Shown piece after piece: positions 1 through 7,982 of a DNA stretch of 64,000 bases. The stretch's first letter is position 1, and each line of letters opens with the position of its first letter. The translations under genes were made by a program, and so were the position numbers. Origin of the DNA: DATARH01 sp036268425 (lineage in GTDB: Bacteria; Pseudomonadota; Alphaproteobacteria; ATCC43930; CGMCC-115725). Below the pieces are notes generated by a model, which saw only the letters and a program-made list of their open reading frames with translations, had not been told where the DNA came from and did no database searches. Where the stretch lies: assembly GCA_036268425.1 (NCBI GenBank), contig DATAUE010000114.1, forward strand, positions 124,001-188,000, written 5' to 3'.

Positions 1-1074
1 GAGCGCTTCGCCCATTCCGGCAATGCCGGCGTGCTCGACCTCGTCGCGGCATTGGAATGGGTACGCGACAACATCGCGGCCTTCGGCGGCAACCCCGGAA
101 ACGTGACGATCTTCGGCGAATCGGGTGGCGGCGGAAAAGTCAGCGTGCTGCTGGCGATGCCGGCGGCGCGCGGGCTGTTCCACCGCGCGGTCATCCAGAG
201 CGGCGCGACGATCCGGGTCTCGACGCGCGAGCGTGGCAACGCACTGGCCGAAGCGGTGCTCAAGGAACTCGGCATCCCGAGCAAGAACTGCGCCCGCCTG
301 CAGGATGTGCCGGCCGAGTTGTTGGCAGCGACGATCGCCCCGGCCTCGCGCGCGGTCGGCAAACGCACCTACCCGCTGCTCGACCGCTACGATTTCGGCC
401 CGGTCGTCGACGGCACAGACCTGCCGCAGCAGCCGTTCGACCCCGCCGCGCCGGCCATTGCCGACGACATTCCGCTGCTGATCGGCGGCACGCATGAGGA
501 AAGCGGTTATTTCCTGGCCGACGACAATGAGGTGTGGGAGCAGCGGCTGACAGAGGAGTCGTTCCGCAAGCGAATCGCAGCAGTGGCCGGCCCCGATGCC
601 GGCAGCATCATTGATTGCTACCGTTCGATGTACCCGCAGGAGACACTGGAAAGTGTGCTGATTGCGGCGCTGACCGGCTCGAATTTCTGGGTGCGCACGG
701 TATTGCTCGCCGAACGGAAGGCGGCGCGTCGGGCAGCGCCGCTTTATGTGTATTCGCTCAACTGGCGCTCGCCGGCTTTCGATGGGCGCCTCCAGGCGCA
801 TCACGCAATGGACCTTCCGTTCGTGTTCGACAACACCGACATCCCGGACACGACCAAGGGCGCTGCCGGCGCCGCCGAACTGGCCGCCGTGGTGTCCGCC
901 ACCTGGGCCACTTTCGCCCGCACTGGGAACCCGGCCAATGCCGGGTTGCCGTCGTGGTCCGCGTTCACCTCGGACGAGCGCGCGACGATGGTCTTCGACA
1001 AGCAATGCCGCCTCGTGGCGGACCCGGAGCGCGATGCCCGACTTTTGTGGGAGAAGGTAGCGGCGCGGCCATAA
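1..1074 (+). CDS. Carboxylesterase type B (para-nitrobenzyl esterase-like), 5' truncated
   Basis: The reading frame is open from base 1, so the N-terminal part lies outside the window and about 357 residues are visible. The nucleophile elbow GESGGGGK carries the catalytic serine; the family norm is GESAGG. The segment GGTHEESGYF fits the acidic residue of the triad, and QAHHAMDLPFVF supplies the conserved histidine ahead of the Leu-Pro-Phe-Val-Phe pattern. These are hallmarks of type-B carboxylesterases, which hydrolyse ester bonds of small substrates. The natural substrate is unknown. The missing start means a signal peptide cannot be judged. Family assignment is firm; the specific activity is not. 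Confidence 0.9.
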   Translation, partial: ERFAHSGNAGVLDLVAALEWVRDNIAAFGGNPGNVTIFGESGGGGKVSVLLAMPAARGLFHRAVIQSGATIRVSTRERGNALAEAVLKELGIPSKNCARLQDVPAELLAATIAPASRAVGKRTYPLLDRYDFGPVVDGTDLPQQPFDPAAPAIADDIPLLIGGTHEESGYFLADDNEVWEQRLTEESFRKRIAAVAGPDAGSIIDCYRSMYPQETLESVLIAALTGSNFWVRTVLLAERKAARRAAPLYVYSLNWRSPAFDGRLQAHHAMDLPFVFDNTDIPDTTKGAAGAAELAAVVSATWATFARTGNPANAGLPSWSAFTSDERATMVFDKQCRLVADPERDARLLWEKVAARP

Positions 1075-1124
1075 TCCTGACGCGTTAATCTTGAAAACAT
1101 CATGAAGAGGGCCGGGGGCACGGG

Positions 1125-1140
1125 CCATATGTACATATGG
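1125..1140. promoter_or_regulatory. 16-bp perfect palindrome, candidate toxin-antitoxin operator
   Basis: CCATATGTACATATGG is identical to its own reverse complement. It ends 17 bases before the chosen start codon of the antitoxin. Antitoxins with ribbon-helix-helix folds typically repress their own operon through short palindromes of this kind. The role as operator is inferred from symmetry and position. Confidence 0.5.
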
Positions 1141-1157
1141 ATCAAAGGACGCTGATC

Positions 1158-1367
1158 ATGACCATCGACGTTTCGGAAGAGACCGAAGCGCAGCTGGCTG
1201 ACGAGGCAAAGCGGCGGGGGATTTCTGTCGATACGCTACTGACCCGCTTTATCGGCGAACATGCTTCGCGGATGACGCAGACGCAAAGCGAGCCGCAATT
1301 ACCGGTCTGGCATCTTGGCGGAACAGGTGCGCTTCACCGGCGAGACATCTACGACGATGGCCGTTGA
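1158..1367 (+). CDS. Antitoxin of a PIN-type toxin-antitoxin pair (putative)
   Basis: A small acidic protein of 69 residues beginning MTIDVSEETEAQLADEAKRR, a pattern seen in ribbon-helix-helix antitoxins (short beta strand, then helix). The ATG at 1158 is preferred because AAAGGA lies 8 bases upstream; an in-frame ATG at 1137 has no such site and sits inside the palindrome. The C-terminal part is polar and probably wraps the toxin. Its last 11 bases overlap the start of the downstream PIN gene, as usual for co-translated toxin-antitoxin genes. Identification rests mainly on size, N-terminal pattern and partner. Confidence 0.7.
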   Translation: MTIDVSEETEAQLADEAKRRGISVDTLLTRFIGEHASRMTQTQSEPQLPVWHLGGTGALHRRDIYDDGR

Positions 1368-1809
1368 GCCGGGAATCGTCGATACCAACGTTCTAGTCTA
1401 CGCGCTCGACGCCGATGCCACGCAGCATCTTGCAGCACGCGCGCTGCTTGAAGCCGAGCGCGACGCGTCCACCACGCTCTATGTGACATCACAGATTCTC
1501 TGTGAGTTTTATTCGATCGTAACCAACCCGCGCCGCGTTCCAAACCCGCGTAGATCAGGCGATGCCTTAAGCGCGGTATCAGGTCTGCTTGCGTTTCTGC
1601 ATGTGCTGCCGGTTCCCGCCCGCACGGTTGACGGCTGGCTCAATCTATTGCGGCGCCGTCCGGTGACAGGCGGCGATGTTTTTGATCTGCAAATCATCGC
1701 GACCATGCAAGCCAATGATGTTCATCGCATCTACACGTTCAACACCGGTGACTTCGAGATTTTTCCGGAACTCACGGTTGTGACTCCGGCACCCGGTGTC
1801 CAACGCTGA
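1357..1809 (+). CDS. PIN-domain ribonuclease toxin (VapC-like)
   Basis: A 150-residue PIN domain covering the whole protein. The metal-binding acidic residues are visible: Asp9 in VDTNVLVYALD, Glu50 in LCEF, Asp107 and Asp110 in GDVFDLQI, and Asp132 in NTGDFE. VapC-type toxins cleave tRNA or rRNA and stop translation until neutralised by the antitoxin. The ATG at 1357 overlaps the end of the antitoxin gene in the pattern ATGGCCGTTGA. An upstream in-frame start at 1315 is possible but would add 14 residues before the first PIN strand. The RNA target is unknown. Confidence 0.85.
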   Translation: MAVEPGIVDTNVLVYALDADATQHLAARALLEAERDASTTLYVTSQILCEFYSIVTNPRRVPNPRRSGDALSAVSGLLAFLHVLPVPARTVDGWLNLLRRRPVTGGDVFDLQIIATMQANDVHRIYTFNTGDFEIFPELTVVTPAPGVQR

Positions 1810-1837
1810 CGGCTTGAGGCGTCGGTCCAGCCCCTAT

Positions 1838-2869
1838 TCACCGCTTCTCTGCCAGTGCCCATGCCTGTTCCGCCAACGGCCGGGCGATGCGGCCGACTTC
1901 GCCGGCCTCGCGGCTGGCGGCGGTGCCGTCGATCGCGCGCTTGGCGATGCCTTGCAGGATCGCGGCGATCCGGAACAGGCTGTACACCATATAGAAATCC
2001 CATGCCGGCACCGTGTCGCGACCGGTGCGCCGGCAATACGCCGCGACATAGTCCGGCTCGTCGGGAATGCCGGCGGCGGCGAAATCGATGCCGGCGAGAC
2101 CGCGGAACAGTTCCGGGGTCACCCGCCACGTCATGCAGTGATAGGCGAAATCGGCGAGCGGGTCGCCGATCGTCGACAATTCCCAATCGAGCACGCCGAT
2201 CACCCGCGGCTCGGTCTTGTGGAACACCAGATTATCCATGCGGTAGTCGCCATGCACGATGGCCGGCGCGCTTTCCGCCGGCAGGCGCGTCGGCAGCCAG
2301 TCGATCAGCCGGTCCATCGCGGCGATCGTCTCGGTCTCCGAGGCGCGGTACTGCCGGCTCCAGCGCGCGATCTGGCGGCCCATGTAATTGCCGGGACGGC
2401 CGAAATCGCCAAGGCCGATTGCCGCATAATCGACGCTGTGCAATGCCGCGATAACCGTGTTCATCGAATCGAACATCGCGGCCCGCTCGTCGCGCGTCAC
2501 CTCGGGCAGGCGCTGGTCCCAGAAGATGCGGCCGTCGAGAAACTCCATCACATAAAACGCGCTGCCGATCACCGCATCGTCTTCGCACAAAGCGAAGACG
2601 CGCGGCACCGGCACGGGCGTCTTCGCCAGCGCACGCATCACGCGGAACTCGCGGTCCACTGCATGCGCGCTCGGCAATAATGGTCCCGGCGGCTTGCGCC
2701 GCAGCACATAGGTGCCGGACGACGCCGCCAGTCGATAGGTCGGGTTGGACTGGCCGCCGGCAAAACGCTCGGCGGTCACCGGACCGCGATAACCGTCGAC
2801 ATGGTGGTGCAGCCAGACATCAAGCCGGTCCAGCGGCAGATCACTGCCGCCCGGGTCCTCCGTCATCAA
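1838..2869 (-). CDS. Phosphotransferase of the aminoglycoside phosphotransferase (APH) fold, ACAD10/11-like
   Basis: A 343-residue protein kinase-like fold. The catalytic loop HGDYRMDN is at residues 206-213 and the metal-binding VLDWE at 226-230. The N-terminal FAGGQSNPTYRL resembles the nucleotide-binding loop and YVLRRKPPG the lysine strand. This subgroup is related to the kinase domain of acyl-CoA dehydrogenases ACAD10/11, which phosphorylate hydroxy-acyl groups during fatty-acid breakdown; antibiotic resistance is much less likely. No acyl-CoA dehydrogenase gene is adjacent here, so the substrate is open. It converges on the PIN toxin gene, with 28 bases between the stops. Confidence 0.85.
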   Translation of the reverse strand: MMTEDPGGSDLPLDRLDVWLHHHVDGYRGPVTAERFAGGQSNPTYRLAASSGTYVLRRKPPGPLLPSAHAVDREFRVMRALAKTPVPVPRVFALCEDDAVIGSAFYVMEFLDGRIFWDQRLPEVTRDERAAMFDSMNTVIAALHSVDYAAIGLGDFGRPGNYMGRQIARWSRQYRASETETIAAMDRLIDWLPTRLPAESAPAIVHGDYRMDNLVFHKTEPRVIGVLDWELSTIGDPLADFAYHCMTWRVTPELFRGLAGIDFAAAGIPDEPDYVAAYCRRTGRDTVPAWDFYMVYSLFRIAAILQGIAKRAIDGTAASREAGEVGRIARPLAEQAWALAEKR

Positions 2870-2887
2870 AGCACAAGCCCGCCGGTG

Positions 2888-3520
2888 TTACTGTGCCCGG
2901 ACGTAGCGCTTGCCCTCGAAGCGGAAACGATCGGTAAAATGCGGCCGCATCTTTTCCGTCCACGGCGTGTTGGCGGCTTTTTTCCAGGCCTCGGAGCGGA
3001 CCACGTCGGGCGAAGCAAGGTGGTACACCGCAACGTATTTCTGGGTTGCGCCGCTACCGCGAAAGCGTCGCGCGCACAAGGTGCCGGGCACCGAGCCGAG
3101 CGCCGGAACATGTTCGGTGTTGTACCACTCATTGAATTCCGACTCATGCGCCGGCGCGACGTTCATGCCGATCACCAGCAACGCGGCGGCACCTTCCGGC
3201 GAAACCTTGTCGCCCGGAAACACCTGCTCGCCCTCATAGCGCATCAGGCTTTTGCGGAAGCGCTGGGTGCGCTTTGTCCAGGGCGACGAATTCTCGCGCC
3301 CGATCGCGTTGTAGGCCGGGCTTTGCAGCACGCCAACCGCGTCGAGATCGTAGGTTGCCAGCGAATGTTTGGGGTTGTCGCTCGCGATCCAGCGCTGAGC
3401 ATTGAGGAAGCCGGGAACGCGCAACCGCTCCGGCACATGTTCAAGATCGTACCAATCGTGGAATTCGTCTTCGCGCGACTCGGTGAAATCCATCGCGGCG
3501 ATCAGGATACCTTTTGCCAT
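2888..3520 (-). CDS. Duplicated EthD/dimeric alpha-beta barrel-like protein
   Basis: About 210 residues from the ATG at 3520, which follows GGAGGAGC; longer in-frame starts up to 3649 lack such a site. Two similar halves are visible: DEFHDWYDLEHVPERLRVPG in the first and ESEFNEWYNTEHVPALGSVPG in the second, followed in each by an AxRF/W strand. This tandem arrangement fits a ferredoxin-like dimeric alpha-beta barrel used by small-molecule mono-oxygenases and isomerases. The gene is divergent from a D-aminoacylase-like gene and lies 18 bases downstream of the kinase gene. The reaction cannot be named from sequence. Confidence 0.7.
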   Translation of the reverse strand: MAKGILIAAMDFTESREDEFHDWYDLEHVPERLRVPGFLNAQRWIASDNPKHSLATYDLDAVGVLQSPAYNAIGRENSSPWTKRTQRFRKSLMRYEGEQVFPGDKVSPEGAAALLVIGMNVAPAHESEFNEWYNTEHVPALGSVPGTLCARRFRGSGATQKYVAVYHLASPDVVRSEAWKKAANTPWTEKMRPHFTDRFRFEGKRYVRAQ

Positions 3521-3626
3521 CTGCTCCTCCCATGAGGTTTGCATCGGTGCCGGTTGACAGGTGCCGAGCGATGCCCCGAAGCTGCCGGCCAGTTTATCAA
3601 GAGAATCGGCTATCAGGAGATTTGTG

Positions 3627-5345
3627 ATGGCGCTCGACCTGCTGATCAAGAACGGAACCGTGATCGACGGCTCCGGCCTGCCGCGCTACCGCGCCGATAT
3701 CGGGGTCAAGGGCGGGCGGATCGTCGAGATCGGCCGCATCCGCGAGCCGGCCGAGCGGGTCATCGACGCCGACGGCCAGATTGTCTCCCCCGGCTTTATC
3801 GACGGCCACACCCACATGGATGCGCAGGTCGCGTGGGACCCGCTCGGCAGCTGTTCATGCTGGCATGGTGTCACCAGCGTCGTGATGGGCAATTGCGGCT
3901 TTGCGCTGGCGCCGTGCAAACCGGAAGACCGCGAGTGGTTCGCGCGCTGCCTGACCGCGGTCGAGGACATCCCGACCGAAGCCATGATGGCCGGCATCGA
4001 CTGGACCTGGGAGACCTTTCCGGAATACCTCGCCAATGTCGAACGCCTGCCCAAGGGCCTTAATTACGGCATGTATATCGGCCATTCCGCCTTGCGCATG
4101 TACGCGATGGGTAAGCGGGCGCTGACCGACAAGGCCACCGATGATGATCTGCGGGTCATGGAGCACGCCGTCACCGAGGCGATCAAGGCCGGGGCGCTCG
4201 GCTTTTCGACCTCGCGCGCGACGACGCATGTGACGCCGGACGAGACGCCGGTCGCCAGCCGCATCGCCGACTGGTCCGAGATCGACCGGCTGGTCGGCGC
4301 GATGGGGAAGCTCAATTCCGGCATCTTCCAGATCGGCCCCGATATTTCCGGCGGCGAGGCGCAACGCGCCTGCCTCGCCCGGCTGCGCCAGATCGCGCTG
4401 GAAACCGGGCGGCCAATCATGTTCGGCATGCTGTCGACGCGGCAGGGCATCGACCCCAACCCGTGGGACTACCAGCTCGGCTTTATGGACGAGACAGTCG
4501 CCGCCGGCGGCCGTATGTACGGCCAGGCGACCACCCGCTCGATCAACGCGGTGTTCTCGCTGCGCTCCTACCTGCCGTTCGATGTGCTGCCGGCGTGGAA
4601 GGAAGTCCGCACCCTGCCCCTCGCCGAGCAAAAGGCGAAGCTCGCCGACCCGGAAGTACGAGCCCGGCTGATCGCGGCTGAAGCGACGATGAAACCGCGC
4701 GATCGGACCCTGCAAGGCGGCGGTGCCGCGACAACCGACCCGCGCAAGCCGAATTACGACAACCTCTTCCCGATGCTCGACGTGAACTGGGACGACCCGA
4801 GCGTTGGCGAACTGTCGCGCCGCCAGAACAAGCACCCGGTCGACGTGATGATCGATCTGGCATTGGAAAACGATAACCGGATGTTCGTGCAGCCGATCGT
4901 CAATGAGCAGCCCGCCGATGTGCTGGGCCTGCTGAAACACCCGCGCACCCTGGCAACATTCTCGGATTCCGGAGCGCATGTCTGCCAGGAGATGGGGTCG
5001 TCATTGCAGACGCACCTGCTGTCCTACTGGGTCCGCAACAAGCAGCAATTCACCCTCGAAGAAGCCGTACGGATGCTGACCTTCGACAACGCATCGGCCT
5101 GGGAATTGCCCGATCGCGGCCTGATCCGCACCGGCTACGCCGCCGACCTGGTCTTGTTTGACGCCGACAAGGTCAAGCCGCAACTCCCGACCGTTGAGCA
5201 GGATTTGCCCGGTGGCGCCCGCCGCCTCGTGCAGAAGGCCGACGGCATCTCCGCCACGATCGTCAACGGCGTCGTCGCGATCGAAAACGGTGCGGCAACC
5301 GGCAATGCCGCCGGGCAAGTTCTGAAAGGCCGCCTTGCCGCATAA
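3627..5345 (+). CDS. N-acyl-D-amino-acid deacylase-like amidohydrolase
   Basis: A 572-residue amidohydrolase. The N-terminal beta-sandwich leads into FIDGHTHMD (His61, His63), the first metal ligands, and a later FSDSGAH holds the conserved aspartate. Asn-Gly-rich strands (LLIKNGTVIDGSG at the start, ATIVNGVVAIENG at the end) form the split sandwich domain typical of D-aminoacylase/dihydroorotase-type enzymes. It is longer than classic D-aminoacylases (about 480-500 residues). The ATG at 3627 has AGGAGA 6 bases upstream; the open frame continues back to 3561 without another site. It probably hydrolyses an N-acyl or cyclic amide bond, with the substrate unknown. Confidence 0.85.
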   Translation: MALDLLIKNGTVIDGSGLPRYRADIGVKGGRIVEIGRIREPAERVIDADGQIVSPGFIDGHTHMDAQVAWDPLGSCSCWHGVTSVVMGNCGFALAPCKPEDREWFARCLTAVEDIPTEAMMAGIDWTWETFPEYLANVERLPKGLNYGMYIGHSALRMYAMGKRALTDKATDDDLRVMEHAVTEAIKAGALGFSTSRATTHVTPDETPVASRIADWSEIDRLVGAMGKLNSGIFQIGPDISGGEAQRACLARLRQIALETGRPIMFGMLSTRQGIDPNPWDYQLGFMDETVAAGGRMYGQATTRSINAVFSLRSYLPFDVLPAWKEVRTLPLAEQKAKLADPEVRARLIAAEATMKPRDRTLQGGGAATTDPRKPNYDNLFPMLDVNWDDPSVGELSRRQNKHPVDVMIDLALENDNRMFVQPIVNEQPADVLGLLKHPRTLATFSDSGAHVCQEMGSSLQTHLLSYWVRNKQQFTLEEAVRMLTFDNASAWELPDRGLIRTGYAADLVLFDADKVKPQLPTVEQDLPGGARRLVQKADGISATIVNGVVAIENGAATGNAAGQVLKGRLAA

Positions 5346-5444
5346 GGCTCAACGCCCCGAGTGCAGTTCATCAGGTTATCGCCAACGCCGATCACACGGC
5401 TACGGGCACCAAAGCGTCGCATCCGCACCGGGCGCAGACGCTGC

Positions 5445-5471
5445 CGGGGTTATGCTTCGGGCTTAACCCCG
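5445..5471. terminator. Inverted repeat between convergent genes, possible bidirectional terminator
   Basis: CGGGGTTA at 5445-5452 pairs perfectly with TAACCCCG at 5464-5471 around an 11-base loop. It lies 100 bases past the amidohydrolase stop and overlaps the last codons of the oppositely oriented methyltransferase. There is no strong T run on either side, so intrinsic termination is only possible. Nothing else is seen in 5346-5444. Confidence 0.35.
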
Positions 5472-6134
5472 ACCGTCCACGACACCCTCCGGCAGAACCT
5501 GCCAAACGCCACTTTCGCGCAAATTGCTGTCTTCCAGTTCGCGGCTGGTCGGGACCTGGTAGCGGGCACGCTCGACGAGACCGGAGCGCGGCAGGTAGGT
5601 GCGACCGGGGTCACCGAGGAGCACGATGCCACCTTGCGCCGCGCGATACCGCATCCAAGCGATCGCGCGCTCAGCCATCGGCTGCTCGTAGCAGACGTCG
5701 CCCGCAGTGACGACCTCAGCGGCCGGATCACTCCTCCGGTCGATTGGGTCTGCGGCCAGAACCGCGATCGAGACCGCGTTCAGCGCCGCATTGATGGCGA
5801 TAGCGGCGGCCGCGAACGGGTCAATCTCGGCCGCAATCACCGATGCCGCACCGGCTTTTGCCGCGGCGATGGCGACGATCCCCGAGCCCGCGCCGAAATC
5901 CAGCACGGTACGGCCGGCAACCTCGGCCGGATGATCCAGCAGATAGCGCGCCAGCGCCTGCCCGCCGGCCCAGGCAAAGGCCCAGAACGGCGGCGGCACT
6001 GCACCGCGCGCCAGCGTTTCTTCGGTCGCCTGCCAGATCGGCGTGATCTCGGTCGCGAGATAAAGCGCGATCTCGGGTATCAGCGGCGGCCGCGCTATTG
6101 CGGTGTTGCTGCGAACGAAAAGCGCCGGGTCCAC
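5463..6134 (-). CDS. Class I methyltransferase, ETF-beta lysine methyltransferase (METTL20/ETFBKMT) type
   Basis: A 223-residue Rossmann methyltransferase. VLDFGAGSGIVAIAAAKAGA is the SAM-binding motif I and AAEIDPFA the acidic motif II. The stretch PPPFWAFAWAGGQALARYL and the later GDPGRTYLP resemble the signature of the METTL20 family, which methylates lysines of the electron-transfer flavoprotein beta subunit in mitochondria and alphaproteobacteria. That substrate is therefore the best guess. The gene starts 9 bases after the ubiA stop and is probably co-transcribed with it. A general protein-methyltransferase label would be safer if no ETF gene is nearby. Confidence 0.8.
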   Translation of the reverse strand: MDPALFVRSNTAIARPPLIPEIALYLATEITPIWQATEETLARGAVPPPFWAFAWAGGQALARYLLDHPAEVAGRTVLDFGAGSGIVAIAAAKAGAASVIAAEIDPFAAAAIAINAALNAVSIAVLAADPIDRRSDPAAEVVTAGDVCYEQPMAERAIAWMRYRAAQGGIVLLGDPGRTYLPRSGLVERARYQVPTSRELEDSNLRESGVWQVLPEGVVDGRG

Positions 6135-6143
6135 CTGCGGCGG

Positions 6144-7052
6144 CTAGGCGAAATGACCCGCTGCGATACCGGCAAGCAACAGCCAGCCGACCCAGCGGTT
6201 CGAGCGGAATTTTGCAAGGCAGTCGATCGGGTTCTCGGTATCGACCCGCGCCGCCTGCCAGGCAAGCTGCACCGCGGCGGCGCACAGCCCGATCCAGAAC
6301 GTCATGCCCAGCCCCGCCGACACGCCGGCAATGCCCCACAGCACCGCCGCCGCCGCATAGAACCCGTAGAGCCAGGGCCGGGTGCGCACGCCGAGCGCCA
6401 AGGCAGAGGATTTGACGCCGATCCGCGCATCGTCCTCCTTGTCCTGATGCGCATAGATCGTGTCATAGCCAAGCGTCCAGAAAATCCCGCCGGCATAAAG
6501 CAACACCGCCGGCCAGCCGAGCACACCGGTCACCGCGGTCCACCCGACCAGCGCCCCCCAGTTGAAATTGAAGCCGAGAAATAATTGTGGCCAATAGGTG
6601 ATCCGCTTCATAAACGGATAGGTCGCGATCAGCCCAAGCACCGCGATGCCGAGCATGATGCTGGCGAGGTTCAGGCTGAACAGCACCGCCGCGCCGATCG
6701 CCAGCTGCGCCGCCATGAACATAAATGCCTGGGGCACCGTGACACGGCCGCTCGGCAAGGGTCGCATGCGGGTGCGCGCGACCTTGCCGTCATAGTCGCG
6801 GTCGGCGATGTCGTTGAGCGTGCAGCCGGCGCCACGCATCACGACGGCTCCCACCGCGAACAGCAGCAGCAATATCGGATCGGGCGAGCGTGGACCGGCC
6901 AGCGCGATCCCCCACCAGCCCGGAAACAGCAGCAGCCATGTTCCGATAGGCCGGTCGAGCCGCGCGAGGCGGGCATACGGTTCGGCCCACTCGGGCAGCC
7001 AGCGCTCGACCCAATCGCCAGGATGGATATCGGTCGGGTCGATTGCACTCAC
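6144..7052 (-). CDS. ubiA: 4-hydroxybenzoate polyprenyltransferase
   Basis: A 302-residue integral membrane prenyltransferase with the two Asp-rich motifs of the UbiA family: NDIADRDYDGK at 80-90 and YDTIYAHQDKEDD at 196-208. These bind the Mg-diphosphate of the prenyl donor. The enzyme joins the isoprenoid tail to 4-hydroxybenzoate, an early step of ubiquinone synthesis at the inner membrane. Hydrophobic segments alternate throughout, consistent with about eight or nine helices. It is divergent from rsmE (150 bases between starts) and followed by the methyltransferase gene. The ubiA/rsmE/gshA grouping is common in Hyphomicrobiales. Confidence 0.95.
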   Translation of the reverse strand: MSAIDPTDIHPGDWVERWLPEWAEPYARLARLDRPIGTWLLLFPGWWGIALAGPRSPDPILLLLFAVGAVVMRGAGCTLNDIADRDYDGKVARTRMRPLPSGRVTVPQAFMFMAAQLAIGAAVLFSLNLASIMLGIAVLGLIATYPFMKRITYWPQLFLGFNFNWGALVGWTAVTGVLGWPAVLLYAGGIFWTLGYDTIYAHQDKEDDARIGVKSSALALGVRTRPWLYGFYAAAAVLWGIAGVSAGLGMTFWIGLCAAAVQLAWQAARVDTENPIDCLAKFRSNRWVGWLLLAGIAAGHFA

Positions 7053-7202
7053 AGGCGGGCAGCCGTCGCGGTGACGTCTATGATCTTTCTCTCCTCTCTC
7101 TTGGAGATCGAATGGCTTATCAGAGTGCGGTTGGCGATCATGCCATAATCTTGCGGCCGGAGGCTCGCCGGCTCAAGGGAGGAGGCTGATCTGTCGGAGC
7201 GG

Positions 7203-7943
7203 GTGGCGACGCGGCTCTATCTGCCGGCGGTGCTCACGGCGGGTGCCGGCATCGACCTCGATGCCGCAACTGCACACCGGCTTCGGACGGTATTGCGGCT
7301 GGCAGCGGGCGCGGTGCTGGCGGCGTTCAACGAGCGCGACGGCGAATGGCTGTGCCGGATCAACGAACTCGGGCGCAGCCGCGGCGCGCTGATTGCGGAA
7401 CGTCAAACGCACCCCGCCGCGCCGGAACCGGACCTCTGGCTGCTGTTTGCGCCGATCAAGCGCGCCCGTCTCGACTGGCTTGTCGAAAAAGCAACCGAAC
7501 TCGGCGTTACGGAGCTGCGGCCGGTGTGGACTGCCCGCACCCAGCCGGAGCGGCTTAATGCCGACCGCCTGCGCGCGCTGGCGGTTGCCGCAGCGGAGCA
7601 AAGCGAGCGGCTGTCGGTGCCGGAAATCGCCGAGGCGGCATCGCTCGATCAGGTACTGACGAATTGGCCGCCGAGCCGGCGCCTCGTGGTGTGCGACGAG
7701 ACCGGCGACGGAATACCGGCCGTTACGGCGCTCGCCGGGTTGTCCCCGGGAACGCCGGCCGCCCTGCTGGTTGGGCCGGAAGGCGGCTTCTCCGAAACGG
7801 AGCTTGACGCTCTCGGCAAACTCCCCATTGTTACCCGCATCGGTCTTGGCCCGCGCATTTTGCGTGCCGAGACTGCCGCGATTGCCGCCGTGGCAGTGTT
7901 TCAAGCAATCTGCGGAGATTGGCGCCGCCACCGGTCGCGGTGA
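7203..7943 (+). CDS. rsmE: 16S rRNA (uracil1498-N3)-methyltransferase
   Basis: A 246-residue SPOUT-class methyltransferase of normal length. An N-terminal PUA-like RNA-binding part runs to about residue 70. The C-terminal knot shows LLVGPEGGFSETELDAL and RIGLGPRILRAETAAIAAV, which form the SAM pocket of RsmE. It methylates U1498 of 16S rRNA in the assembled 30S subunit. The start is ambiguous: a strong GGGAGGAGG ends at 7186, 16 bases from the GTG at 7203, while an in-frame CTG at 7191 would be only 4 bases away. The GTG keeps the usual N-terminus (ATRLYLP). gshA follows 39 bases downstream. Confidence 0.93.
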   Translation: MATRLYLPAVLTAGAGIDLDAATAHRLRTVLRLAAGAVLAAFNERDGEWLCRINELGRSRGALIAERQTHPAAPEPDLWLLFAPIKRARLDWLVEKATELGVTELRPVWTARTQPERLNADRLRALAVAAAEQSERLSVPEIAEAASLDQVLTNWPPSRRLVVCDETGDGIPAVTALAGLSPGTPAALLVGPEGGFSETELDALGKLPIVTRIGLGPRILRAETAAIAAVAVFQAICGDWRRHRSR

Positions 7944-7982
7944 ACGCAGCGCTGTTTCGCATCTGGAGGTTTCGAGAGCCGC

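Noticed and set aside
1796..2680. Long open frame on the plus strand opposite the kinase gene
   Set aside because: It is antisense to a clear APH-type protein; its Arg/His/Asp-rich translation is the usual shadow of GC-rich coding DNA.
3554..3559. TTGACA in the divergent region before the D-aminoacylase-like gene
   Set aside because: No acceptable -10 element at 16-18 bases distance, so it is not listed as a promoter.
3855..4979. 374-codon frame antisense to the D-aminoacylase-like gene
   Set aside because: No family pattern, and the opposite strand has metal-binding motifs and a ribosome site.
5361..6584. 407-codon plus-strand frame across the methyltransferase and ubiA genes
   Set aside because: Both minus-strand genes are strongly identified; this is a composition artefact.
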